Source: Annona cherimola (lineage: Eukaryota > Streptophyta > Magnoliopsida > Magnoliales > Annonaceae). From it: a stretch of 64,000 bases of DNA. The notes beneath the pieces were generated by a model. The model saw only the letters and a program-made list of their open reading frames with translations. It had not been told where the DNA came from and ran no database searches. Positions 46,723 through 58,149 of this stretch are shown here, in pieces (the stretch's first letter is position 1; each line of letters starts with the position of its first letter). The position numbers were made by a program, and so were the translations under genes. The stretch is taken from the NCBI GenBank assembly GCA_030490835.1, contig CM059972.1:30979452-31043451 (forward strand). Reading direction: 5' to 3'.

Positions 46723-48341
46723 GGATAATTTGCAAATACACCTATTTAGTTTGAACATAATTGCATATATACCCACATACTTTGGGTCATACAGATTACC
46801 CTTATATAGTTTCACCAAAATTGCATATATACCTACGAATCCTCTTTTCCGTTAACTACTGTTAATAGATGGCTTGAAACTTTAGATAATGACCAAAGCG
46901 ACCCCGTATCAAAGTATTAGTAGAATCCTTCAGTTATATATATGGAGGGTGATTCACAATGGTTAACTGCATGAGTAATGATGCTCCTCTTGTGCAGTTA
47001 TAATTCACATTGTTGGATATGGCAGATGCAACACACATCATTGGATTGTACACAAGTTTTCACACAAATAATCTGTATGGCAACATAGCATGGATTTCTT
47101 CAAAAATTTGTCCTTAGATCCCTCCTCTTCTAACATGTTCCTGCATGGTCGAAATTGTCTCGCCTGACAGGCCATCGAATATTGCTAGATTCTAACAAGG
47201 TAAGGTAGAATTGTTAGACTTTTAGATATACCCGACTATTAGATATCAATAAGTAGGATTCTTGCTTACAACCATTAATATTCTTCAAACATGGTGATTC
47301 TTCTTCTCAAACAGTGGCCAATTTCCCCTTTTGCTTGGCTAGATTCAACTAGTGGCATTCAAAATGGTGGCTTGCCAAATTTGGTTCAAGTAGTTGCCTT
47401 CATTTTCACCAGGTGATGGCTATTATTAGTTGGTGGCTAAAAGGGGTGGATGTGAATCTACAATCATGAAAGGAGCTAGATTAATATTAGGGCGATCAAC
47501 TTTTGGTTTCTTGAGGCTGGTCACTGATGGGCTTGGATGGATTTAAGTGGTAGCAAATTTTTTACTTGTCAAATTTGCTAGTCATAGTGAAGAAGATGAG
47601 CTCCCTTTGCTTATTTAATAGTTTGTTGTGGTGACTTTTGATGGGCCAGCTTCAGAAAATGGGGTAACAAATAACAATGACATTTGACTCCAGTAATGGG
47701 GAACATGTGTTGTTGGTTCCTTCAGATCATTCTCTTCCTCACCTTCCCTATTGCCTTCCTCCATCATTCTCACGAAATCGCGGTATCCCACTGGACCATT
47801 GCCATCCAAGCTAATCATTTTGACTTTCTACAAGTTGAAATGCTAGTTGCTATCAGTTGGTAATTCCCAATGTCATTTTACTTATATACATGAAGTTCTC
47901 CATGAAACTAATGCAACTCAATCTATTGCTATGTTGCCAATGATTGATTGGATAATAAAATTCATCGAAACGCGTGTCTCCGATGATTGATTGGATAATA
48001 AAATTCATAAGGATGGGTGTAAGATCAACATTGTTGTCAAGGGGAAGAATGGTTGGTGACAGAAAAAGGGCAAATGGGCACAGCGATGAGGAAGCTTTAC
48101 TGCAGAGGAGAGATAAGTAAACCAACAAAGCAAAGGGTGAAAATGTGTGGCCAATTCATGCTTGAAGGGTGATTTCAGAATGAAAATTTAACTTGCTGGA
48201 ATTTATCCAGCCATTTAATGTCAGTCATTAACATGAATATATATACGTAATTTGGTAAAACTCTATGGGAATTATCTTCCATTCATGAAACTATATAGGT
48301 ATCTATGCGGTAAATTATGTTAGTATATTTGTAAATTATCC
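46723..48341. mobile_element. Mutator-type element carrying an EF-hand exon (1619 bp)
   Basis: Left end GGATAATTTGCAAATACACC; right end GTATATTTGTAAATTATCC; likeness continues inward for about 100 bases. TAAATAT flanks both sides (46716-46722, 48342-48348), 7 bases rather than the 9 usual for Mutator. The same TIR family at 60918 has a perfect 9-bp duplication. The flanking repeat reads through at 17285 without the element. The interior has no transposase but holds an EF-hand exon fragment. Confidence 0.75.
47615..47827 (-). pseudogene. Captured EF-hand exon fragment, copy 3
   Basis: After a TTGTAG acceptor (47828-47829) the minus strand reads KVKMISLDGNGPVGYRDF VRMMEEGN (split), then an acidic EGEEENDLKE tail, ending at 47615. 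DGNGPVGY fits an EF-hand loop, but the usual Asp at position 1 and Glu at 12 are changed (Ser; Asp), so Ca2+ binding is doubtful. The parent is probably a calmodulin-like or Ca2+-dependent kinase gene. Compared with copy 1 (19475-19693) it carries a frame change in the tail. Confidence 0.6.
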
Positions 48342-49170
48342 TAAATATATCTATTTTTGAGAAAATGTGACCCATGCACATATTTGATTTAGATGAAACT
48401 TTGTTTCCTAGTTAAACAAATGATGTCAAATATAATGAATGAATTAAATTTTATATCAATTGCCAATATTTTAAAAATAGAAAAGATTGCATAAAATCCT
48501 TTATTACATATTATAACCCGACTACATAAAAGTAATTCTATGTAACCCTTTTAATTATAAGATTTCGATATTTAATGAAAAATCAAGTTTCATCAAAATC
48601 AAGCATGTGCATAGGCCACATTTGTTTAAAAGTATTTCTATCTATGTGTAAATTATGAAAAATATTTAGGTCCATTTAAATATGTCTTAGAATACAATAA
48701 TATCTTATATAATCGTTTACCTCCATAGTAATGATATTTTAGACAGTTTATATATTGAAAAATAAATTCAAAACTAATATTTAGCATTAGACCATTTTTA
48801 AAAACAGATACTGATCATTTTTTAAAAAAAAATTCGATTACCCCTAATATTTAACTCAAAAGGGCATCACATCGTGTATCATTGGGGCTCATAAATTAAA
48901 TAGACCAAGCTGCATAAAAAATGATAAAATAAAAAGTTAAAATTTGTGAAATCAACAAGGTTAACAACTCGTTGTAGAGGATCATCTTCCTAGTGCTACA
49001 AGTACTGTAGCACTCTGTAGCGGCCTTGTTACGCGGACATGAGAAAACAACAAGACGAAACACTCGAAAAGGCTTTGTGAGGCTGAAAACTAACGACCTA
49101 CGCTCCAAACAAAATATTAAAATACACCTTTGCCAACGACATATTAAACATGTGAGTAATATTTCAATGC
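48342..49170. other. Dispersed AT-rich repeat and low-copy DNA
   Basis: 48345-48830 resembles 17280-17480 and the reverse of the 18500-18640 module. 48890-49130 is less AT-rich, with CTACAAGTACTGTAGCACTC; no gene recognised. Confidence 0.5.
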
Positions 49171-49199
49171 ATCCTTAACCGTTTAAATTTCAATGACTT

Positions 49200-49480
49200 T
49201 GGATGTAAAACTCATTTTTAAATTTTTTTAATAAAACCGTTTGTCTACATATATTTAATCTATTAGTCAAGTTTTACAATTTTTGGGGATATTTATATAT
49301 ATTGTTTTTAAAAATTAGGGTATTTTACTCATTTAAAATGACTAAAATTTTCTATTTTCAAAAATCAAAAACATATATACACATCTTCAAAAATTATAAA
49401 ATTTAATAAACAAGTTAAATATATTTACATTAATAGTTTTATATAAAAAATTTCAAAAAATTTTAAAAAATAAGTCTTAC
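49200..49480. mobile_element. Fold-back element with the shared core
   Basis: ACATATATTTAATCTATTAG...TTTTACAATTTTT on one side is answered by AAAATTATAAAATTTAATAAACAAGTTAAATATATTTA on the other (read as reverse complement). Termini are unclear. Confidence 0.5.
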
Positions 49481-49762
49481 ACGCGAGTCCATTGAAAGTT
49501 CATATATATGCTGCTTGTCACTTTGAAAAGTGTTTCAATAAAACTTTTGTTCGCATCAAAAAATAAATAAACAAAGCGTTCTGATTCCCAATGGAATATA
49601 CGAGCGGCAACAAGTACGATGATTAAAATCTAAGAATCAGGATTCTATGCAATCCCGGTAAATCGGGCGATTTATGGGTAGTCATTTATAAGTGATTGTT
49701 TTATTTTGGGCTATTTATGGTTTTAATTTACTAGTGATTGTATACACACACATATACATGTC

Positions 49763-50020
49763 TGAGAACCATTTATGTAAAGACAGACTGCACCTGCAAT
49801 CTGCTGCAAAATGAGCCCCACATATATTAGAATGTTATAATACTTTATATAATTATTTTTATATGTAAAAGATATATTTTTGATGGTGTAGATGTTGAAA
49901 ATACTACTAAAAGATTAATATTCATATTAAACTATTTCATTATGTTAATTATGTACCTATTTATAGTGTGTTGCGTTATAATTATGGTACATTTCGCCTG
50001 CACACGATAATTTTCCTAGT
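49763..50020. mobile_element. MITE with TGAGAACC/GCAAAATGAGCCCCAC ends
   Basis: Left TGAGAACCATTTATG...AGACTGCAC; right end carries CGCCTGCACACGATAATTTTC. The same end sequence occurs inverted at about 62800-62852. Confidence 0.55.
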
Positions 50021-50345
50021 GGCCCTACTTAAATCTTACATTACGTGAAATTTGATAATTTTTAGTTTTTACTGTTTTTGCCAATTTTCAATAAGTAATA
50101 AGAAGGGATTTGGTACATGCGCCGGTTCATTGAGTTTTAAAAATCTAAAGTATATTCAACCTGCCATTGAGCACCTGACGCTGGGTGACATGCGTTGGAA
50201 CGCCCACAACAACATTGCCGTGGGCATGTTGTGGTGGCATGCAGCGTGACTGTGAGCGTGTTGTGGTGGTGTTAGTGTCCTCAATTTCAATAGAAGTGTT
50301 CACCGGTTCGAGGAGGTGGGCAGTGCTATTAAGAAAAAAATTAAT

Positions 50346-50655
50346 TACATTATCCCGGGCTAAGTAAATGTCATGTTTAGCATATTTTAAAAAGCTCATT
50401 TACAATAATTTTTTTAATTTTTTCTTTGTACACTTGTTTATCTAAATGTATTTAACATATAAACTAAATTTTATCATTTTTTAATATATGTGTATATTTT
50501 TTTAGATTTTTAAAGATAAGAGTATTTTTAAATACATATATACACGTAAATGTTTAAAATTTTCAAATATATATATATACATATCCAAAAATAGTAAAAC
50601 TTGATTTATATACAGACTAAGCATGGCATTTCCTTAGCCCAAGCTAACCGCATTA
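50346..50655. mobile_element. Fold-back MITE M3
   Basis: ATTATCCCGGGCTAAGTAAATG at the left is answered by the reverse complement of CATTTCCTTAGCCCAAGCTAAC at the right. Internal core as in M1 and M2. The flanks (GTGCTATTAAGAAAAA and CAATACTATTAAGAAAAA near 50730) suggest it sits in a tRNA-SINE-like stretch (50170-50345), which has GGTTCGAGGAGG but no clear ends. Confidence 0.6.
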
Positions 50656-50790
50656 CTCATCTAAAAAAAGAGGATAGGAATATTGGTAAAATATTTGTAG
50701 AATATTTGAAAGAATGCCCAATACTATTAAGAAAAATAAGAATATTAGTGAAATATTTGTAGAATATTTGTAAGAATGTCTTAGAACCTT
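50656..50790. repeat. Tandem ~60-base repeat with SINE 3' likeness
   Basis: GTAAAATATTTGTAGAATATTTG occurs twice (split motif: GTAGAATATTTG). The second is followed by TAAGAATGTCTTAG, matching the SINE at 4438-4696. Confidence 0.45.
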
Positions 50791-51056
50791 ATTGTAATAT
50801 CTGCAGAGGTAAGGTAGTATATGAACACCCATAAAAAAAGTATATTCAATCTTTTTGGAAAAATATTTTGCAAATTGGGTCGGTTTTCTATGAAGACGCC
50901 CGTCGAGTGAGTTACGAGAAACCCAAATATATATATATATATATTATACATAAGCAGGTCTTATCCATATCTTACTTCCTATTAAAATTTGGTATTTTTT
51001 ACCTTGTTTGGTATTCTATTTTAATTTTTTAAAATAAAAATTGCAGATATTGTTGG

Positions 51057-51177
51057 AATTTTGGACACACATTTATATTAATTATATATATACGCTATCG
51101 TAAATAGCGGCCCAAATTATAAAGTGATCCTATAAGGTTTTATGGGCCTAAATCATCTAATAAATTATGGATCTCCT
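51057..51177 (+). repeat. First ~120 bases of Copia LTR
   Basis: TGTTGGAATTTTGGACACAC to GGATCTCCTA, matching 19991-20116. Cut exactly where the LTR piece at 43433 begins in reverse. Confidence 0.9.
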
Positions 51178-52855
51178 AGGTTGAATTCGGATTACTCTTA
51201 AACTAAAAGAAGTTGAAATCTACCGATAGAAATAATGAATTCTTTGAATATTATTGTGTTTCTATCAACTAATTCTAAAATATGTTTTTGATTATGATAA
51301 CTTATTTATTTATAATTTACATCTAAATATATTTATATGATCTGTGATATCGTTGATTTTTTATAAAAGTTGATTTTTTAATTAAAAGATAATACTAAGT
51401 ATAATGAAATAGTGAATTTACCATCAATAATCAAGGTAAGAAAAATAATTAGAATTACATGAAATTACTATCTAAATAAGTTTTAATAAAAGTAAAACGT
51501 ATATATCTCATAATTAATTTGTATGTATGCAATAATTTTAAAGAGTTGATATATTTATAGTTATTTACAAATTAAGTCGACATAGATGCAATATATTCAA
51601 ATTTTTATGGATAAATATGAACGATGTTTAGATTTTAGAATAAACAGTCTAATTATGTATGATTATAGGAAAAAACTTTTATTATAATTATAGTTAAAAT
51701 ATTTAATATATAAACAATATAATTCTTTTAACATACTTAGGGTGTGCTTAAGAAGTGATAAAATTTTTGAACGAAAAGTTTTTGAATTAACAGAAAATGA
51801 TGTGATATAATAGAAATAATAATGATAAGTAAAAAAGAATAAAGTTAAAATAGATAAGTTAGTTGTGCGAGTAGTTATGTAGCAATGATTGAAAAATAGG
51901 ATAGTTGTATAAAAAGATGATAATAAATAATTAAAAAACCTTTAATATATAAATAATATAATTCTTTTAATAATTTAGGGGATATTGGGTTCTGACCAAG
52001 TTGTGTTTTGATGTTGGGTTGATGTAAACATAGTATTGGTTTTGGGTTCTCTCGAGTTGGGTTGAAACCAAGTCTATTTTGAAAAATTGTTAAAAATAAA
52101 ACCCAAACTTGGTACCAAACTGCATCTCTGTCCATTAACATATGCATTAAAATGTAATAATATTTTATAAAATTATTTATTTACATAATAGTAATATTTT
52201 AGATAATTTATATATTAAAAATACAAATTTAAGTTTAACATTTAGCATCAAATTATTTTATACATTTATAGACAGGACCATGGACAACAAATGATAAGGC
52301 TTTTATTTTTATACAATTGATACTAAATATATTGGATGTTTAAAAATTTTCATCAATCATCAAAATAAGAAATTAAATGGGAAAGTTACATAGAAGTGGG
52401 ATTTAATGGAGGCCGAACTCTCCTACTTAATAAGGTGCGTATTATCTGCAGCGTGAATTATATGATTCCAATTTCATTACTTAGCTTTCAATTTTTACAC
52501 TTTGCCTTTCAAAAAACTCATATATAAATTTTTCTAAAATTTAAAGAAGTCCTATGAATTCCCAGGATTGAATTTGATGGGTAAAATTATATTTTGCAGC
52601 TAGATTTAATTAGTTGCGCATGCCAAATGCAATATTCACATCCCAACACTATATAACACACGGTCCATTGGGGAAAAAAACACTATATAACATACCAAGC
52701 AGAAGCAATGGCCCAAGGCTGATTATTATTCGAACATGAAATCCTAGAGCTGATCTAATCTAAGTTTTGCAAAGGTTTTACAACTTAATCTTATTTTTAC
52801 GCTTAACCACCCGAAAATTAAATTGTTTTTGCGTTTTGTTAAAATTTACGATTGG
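51178..52855 (-). repeat. Part of block C, inverted (third copy)
   Basis: Reverse complement of about 16972 to 15295, so parallel to 32877-34555. Contains the truncated old hAT5 (51178-52130). Stops at 52855. Confidence 0.9.
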
Positions 52856-53005
52856 AACCCCAATATATATATATATATATATCACCAATCATTCTGGGCT
52901 TGGTTTTGAGCCCACCCCATTTCGAAACTAAATTTATTGGTGAACGGCATGTCTGCCATTCAAGTGGAAACGCTTTTGCGGTGATCGAAGAAGCCGGATT
53001 ATATG
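52856..53005. other. (TA)n run and short low-copy piece
   Basis: (TA)n at about 52862-52882, followed by ~120 bases of balanced composition with an open frame but no recognised protein. Confidence 0.4.
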
Positions 53006-54522
53006 TAGGGGTGCAACTCGGGTCGAGTTATATCGGGTTGGAGTGAACCCAAACCCTAAGCCAACCGGGTTGGAGTAAACCCAAACCCAAACCCTAAGAA
53101 TTTAATCCAGGTTCGGACCGGGTTCGCGTTGGTTTTGGTTTGGTTTCGGGTTAGAATTCGGGTTACCAATAAACTGTTTTTTTCAAATTTAATTGTAATC
53201 TAAAAGAAAATTATTGGAATATACATACCTATGTTTATGAAGTCAAGCCTCACGCTGAATTCTGCAACATCATGCTGAATTCTGCAATATTCTTTGAATG
53301 AACTTTGCAAGCAATTTTTCAGCACCCTGTAGACACAAATAAATGGCAAATTAGTTAGTTTTATGACTAGTTGGTCATTTCTATTTAATAGCTAATGGAA
53401 ATGACTCAAGTGTAACAAATAGAAAATAAACATATCATACCAACTATTGTAGTTGAAACAAAACATTATCATACAAATTATTGAAATTGAATTCAAACTA
53501 AATATTTATCATACAAATTGATAAAATAGAAATTGACCACTTGTCATACCAATAAACTTAAAATATGAATCAAATTTATACTACAATCTGAAATTCAAAC
53601 TAACAGATTTCTCATACTAACAGAAAGTATAATATGAAATAGATTTATCATGCCAACTCAAATTCGAACATAATCCACATAACAGTTATTCAAAAAAACT
53701 AAATCTAAATACACTAAGCATAATGGTTCAACATTCCAATCTAATTTAAGACTTTAAGTGCAATCCAAATTTAAAATAACAATATAAACAAATCTTAAGT
53801 TTAAATAAGTTTACATCCACTTTTAAACAAATTCAAAATTCAAATGAGTTCATGTCTATAAAGTTTCCAAAAAAACTATTCGAAGACTTCCAAGTAATTT
53901 CTCTCTTGATTTCCATCTACATTTCTAATGTCCAGTTCTTCCTCCTCGATTTACATCTTCGAAAATAATATGCATCAACCTAGACAAAAAAAATGCATGC
54001 AACTGTTAACAATAAGAAGATAATAATCATAAAAAATCATCCTAGAAATTAAGTTACCTCAAGCATGCTTTGGTAATTGAGGAAAAGGTGATTTGTCTGA
54101 ACTAGAGTTGGTAATGCCTGAAACATTTAATCTAAATTATTATAAGAATATTAAAAATGACTTTAGAATATAAAATATGGTATCTAAAAACATAATTACC
54201 AGATATAAGTCTCTCAAATTTAGTAGTTTTCTCTTCATCTTCAGTTATTCGAGGTGTAGCTCTAAGCCAATCTTGTGCACATATCAAACACTCAACTAAT
54301 TTACAAAAAAAACATGTATAATTTATGAAAAAATTATATAAATTACACCGAGTTCGGACCGGGTCGGGTTGGTGCGAACCCAATTTTGGTTTCGGATTTA
54401 TACGGGTCGGGTTGAAACTGGGTCTATTTTGAAAAAATCTTAAAAATAAAACCCATTTTTTGTTTTGGTACCGGGTCGGGTCGGGCGGGTTCGGACTGAC
54501 ACGGTACCAACTTGCACCCCTA
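53006..54522. mobile_element. hAT element hAT3 with transposase remnant
   Basis: TAGGGGTGCAACTC and AACTTGCACCCCTA ends; ATTATATG duplicated at 52998-53005 and 54523-54530. Both subterminal regions are full of CGGGTT/GGTTCGG motifs. A C-terminal transposase exon remnant lies on the minus strand. Confidence 0.94.
54160..54306 (-). pseudogene. hAT transposase C-terminal fragment
   Basis: After a likely acceptor (TTTGTAAATTAG) the minus strand reads VECLICAQDWLRATP followed by an acidic EDEEK run. This is the conserved end of plant Ac-like hAT transposases, which act as nuclear DNA transposases dimerising through this region. The catalytic part is not seen in the element, so hAT3 is a deletion derivative of a once autonomous member. 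Confidence 0.6.
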
Positions 54523-54559
54523 ATTATATGCAATAAATAGTGTATTTAAGTTACAATAT

Positions 54560-55720
54560 TTATTTTTAAATTATTTTTATTTTATTTTCGATATTTTCTT
54601 CATAAACTTATCTTTCCAATTGTATATAATTCGTATACAAAATTTTCCATTTTATAATACTTTTACATTTTTATTTTTTATTTTTGTAAATCATCAATTT
54701 TAAGGGCATATCAGTCATTTTCTAATTAGTTTTATTTTATTCTTGATCTTTTCTTAGTAAACTTATTTCTTCAAGTATATTTAATCCGTGTACAAAGTAG
54801 GGGTGCAACTTGGCACCGGGTTGGTCCAAACCCGCCTGACCCGGTTTCAAAACCAAGTTTGTATTTTATTTTTAATTTTTTTTTTCAAATTAGATCCGGT
54901 TTCAACCCTACCTGAGAAAAATCGAAACTAATCCCGAGTTTGTATCAACCTAGTACTAAAACTTGACCCGTTCCAAACCCGATATTTTCCTAATTTATTA
55001 AACTAATTATGTATATTTATGTAATAAGTATTTCAAATATAATCATGATAAAACTTATTTCATAAAATTATAACTTAATTAAACTATAAATTGTTTATTC
55101 CAGAACCTAAATATTATATACATTTGTCTATAAGAGTTGAATATATTACACCTATATTAAATTTATTTGCAAATAATTATAAATATATCAACTCTTTAAA
55201 GATATTGCATATGTACTAATCAACTACGAGATATATAAGTTTTACTTTTGTTAAACTTTAGATAGTTATTTGATGTAATCTTATTCATTTTTCTTAGATT
55301 GATTGTTTTGTAGAAACTTATTACGTTCATTATATTTGGAATTACCTTTTAATTAAATACTAACTTTTATTAAAATCAAAAACATCATAAATTATATAAA
55401 TATATTCATGTGTAAATTATTCATGTGCAGATGCAATAATATTTTAAAAAATTCATTATCTCTATAGGTAATTTCAACTTCTTTTTATTTGAGAGTACTT
55501 GAATTTCAACCCAAAATTAAAACCGAAATCAAAGCCAACCCGGTCTAAACTTAGATTCTAATATTAGGATTAGGGTTTGAATTCATCTAAACTCAGTACA
55601 ACTTAACCCGAGTTGCACCTGTAGTACAAAGTTTTCCAATTTATAATACTTTTACATATTTATTTTTTATTTTTGAAAATCATTAATTTTAGGGGCATAT
55701 AGGTCATTTTTTACACCTTA
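54560..55720. repeat. Two ~200-base tandem units, second split by hAT4
   Basis: Unit 1 at about 54590-54760 and unit 2 at about 54761-54797 plus 55632-55720 share AAACTTAT, TTTTCCA(A/T)TTTATAATACT TTTACAT (split) and GGGGCATAT(C/A)(A/G)GTCATTTT. Confidence 0.7.
54798..55623. mobile_element. Small hAT element hAT4 (826 bp)
   Basis: TAGGGGTGCAACTTGG start, GAGTTGCACCTGTA end, GTACAAAG duplicated at 54790-54797 and 55624-55631. The sequence is an AT-rich relative of hAT5. No coding sequence. Confidence 0.92.
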
Positions 55721-55889
55721 AAAACTTGATTTTAAAAAATAAAAATAAGTACGTAAAAATATTATAGAATAGCAAAACTAGGTGGATGGGTTAAATTCAT
55801 TTGGAAAAACATGTTTCTGAAAAAAAAATTAAAAATTAAAATAAAATAAAAAAGAATATTGTAACTTAAGCATATGTACAGGCGTCGTG

Positions 55890-56580
55890 ATGATGTGATT
55901 GCAAATCTGAGAATTTAAACGCGTTCTTTAGATAAATTTTGACATAATGACAACATACGAATAGAAAATCAACATGAGAATTAAATTATATTGATTATAT
56001 TAGGCTTCCAACTTTTAGACTTATTTCACTGTAATTAAATTTAGTTACTACATACACTTAAAAAAACAAATTTAGTCACTACAAAGTTAGAAATATTCAA
56101 TGCTATTTTTAAATCAAGGATTAATGTAATCTTCGTAGAATTTTTTTACTAAAAATTTCTTTTTCCTCTCTATCTCCATCTAAAATCTGGTAACTGGATA
56201 TTATGATCATATTTCTATTTTACAAGGCACAGAGCCACTGATTCTCACAGATCGAGCGGTGGCAGGCCTTGGCCCATGACATTGATCTGCAATGGATGGA
56301 TCGAATTACATTGCATTGATCAAACGTCAAATATTATTCCTTGTTTTGAGAAACAAGTTTCCAGGCCATGATAAACAAAATCTATTTTTTTTTATTTTTA
56401 ACTAATCGAGAGTAATATAAAATAAATCGAGTTAGGAGGTGAAAGGATAAAAATGCTTATATTTAGCGGTTTCATGTAGAATAAGGAAAGTCTATCTTTT
56501 TATTTTATAACCTTTCAACAATTAGATTAAATGAAAATACATTAATTACATTGACAACTCCATTATGATGTTATAGAATC
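55890..56580 (-). repeat. Old diverged copy of block C, part 1
   Basis: Follows 37610-38400 and then 39280-39330 in order, with many base changes. It lacks the SINE-like piece and the MITE cluster, giving pre-insertion sites. Confidence 0.75.
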
Positions 56581-56723
56581 TTATAAATCATTTGAAATAA
56601 TAAAAAATATAAAGCTGGTGATAATTTGATCCTGGATGGGTCTTCCTAAAAATGTTCATCTGTAGCTAACTTAATTTACGGGCTTTCTACATGTAAGAGG
56701 GAAAAAAATTCAAATTAGGAAAT

Positions 56724-57897
56724 TGTTGACACCCCACCCTCGGGGCCCAAAGACGGATAATTGGACACAAGATTCAAGCCCAACCAAATTCAACGCAAAA
56801 GGAAATTCAAGACAACCAAGCGGGCCCTCCCGCACTCAGCCCACGGAGCGAAGCTCCACCAAGCCTCGAAGCAGGCTTTTCAACAAACCAAATCCGGCCC
56901 ACAAAGAGCGAAGCTCCTACAGGCCACCTCAGCGGGCTCCACAAAGCAGCTCGCCAGACGAAACAAACGGGCTTAGCTAAGCTCTAGCCCACTAAGCCTC
57001 AGAAGCAGGCTTTTCTACTATTTTGGGCCTCTACAACGGCTCACCCAAAAGCCATGGGCTAAGCCAAGCTCTAGCCCACCAAGCCAAGCTTATGGACTAA
57101 GTCCAAAACCATTCAAGAGGCCCAAAGCCCATGACCCCAACTCAAGACCAAGTCCATGGACCAAGTCCATGATCCCACTTAAGCCCAAGCCCATGGACCA
57201 AGTCCATGATCTCAAGGGAGCCCGAAGCCCACTCCACCATCTATAAAAGAAGGAGCTCTCCTCTCATTCAAGCACACTTGAAGAGAGGCATCCCAAGGGG
57301 AGGACGGGAGTCTGCAGCAACGCCCTGGCATCCCGGCTTCCATGCTCTACGCGCTCCACGCCTCTCTTCCCATTTTCCCCTTTCCATCTCTCCCGTTCTC
57401 TTAAACCCTTTTTATTTTCTCCCCTTTACGCTGTGTAAACCGCCTCGGGTTGGCAGATTTCTCCATATTTGCTTCAACTTGAAGGCCGGAACCCAGATTC
57501 TGTATTACTAGTGCCTTATTTCTTTAAATAGGGGCCGATCTCCCTTTAAAGATCGGTGGCGACTCTATTTTCATTGTTTTCTTGTGTGCGTGTTTGAGCT
57601 AACGCCCCGGCAAGGTGGGTGCACGCGGGTCCGCAAATTCCAGCATAGTACGCTGCCGTTATGCTGCCGGATTTGTGACTTGACCCGTGTACGGAAGCCC
57701 CGTCTTAGCCGTCATGCCGCCAAAACCATGAGAAAACGCCTACATGCCCATTTTTCTGAAAAACGTGAGGCCTAACTCATTTTACCCCATGTGAATGCAG
57801 GAAATCCAAGCCCACGTCGCTTTTCAACACGATCCACATCTCTAAGGCCCAGGAAACCCATTCCGAGCCCACCGTAGCGCTCCCGGCGGGTGCTACA
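56724..57897 (+). mobile_element. Solo LTR (1174 bp)
   Basis: TGTTGACACCCC start, GGGTGCTACA end, GAAAT duplicated at 56719-56723 and 57898-57902. It has a CTATAAAAG TATA-type box at about 57240. GGTGGCGACTC occurs near 57556. The GC content is much higher than the surroundings, and CC/GC-rich repeats (AAGCCCAAGCCCATGGACC) fill the first half. It is probably Ty3/Gypsy type, without proof. Open frames in it are not genes. Confidence 0.88.
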
Positions 57898-58149
57898 GAA
57901 ATGTATTATTATTAATTTTTATCTATGTTTAAATAATATTATTAATCTAGTATCTATATTTGAATGTCGGTAATATATTTGAAGATGTTATAATAACTTG
58001 GTCATTCATTATTCCCAGGTGCCGGCCCATTGCAAATGACGAAAAGCAGCATTTTGACTTCCTTTTTCGAAGAGGGGTCTTCCTGGGCGGATATACTCAG
58101 GCCCAACTGCGTTCATCCGTCTAATATATTTTATTTTAATTTTTTAATG

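Larger units (their letters stand above)
43434..51177 (+). repeat. Block E copy 3, continuing into Copia LTR start
   Basis: Direct copy of 17143-20116. It contains hAT2 and keeps 47867-50787, which copy 1 lacks. It ends inside the Copia LTR at GGATCTCCTA, equal to about 20116. Confidence 0.9.

Noticed and set aside
56723..56980. 85-codon frame at the start of the solo LTR
   Set aside because: It starts at the LTR edge and lies in CC-rich LTR repeats; no protein likeness.
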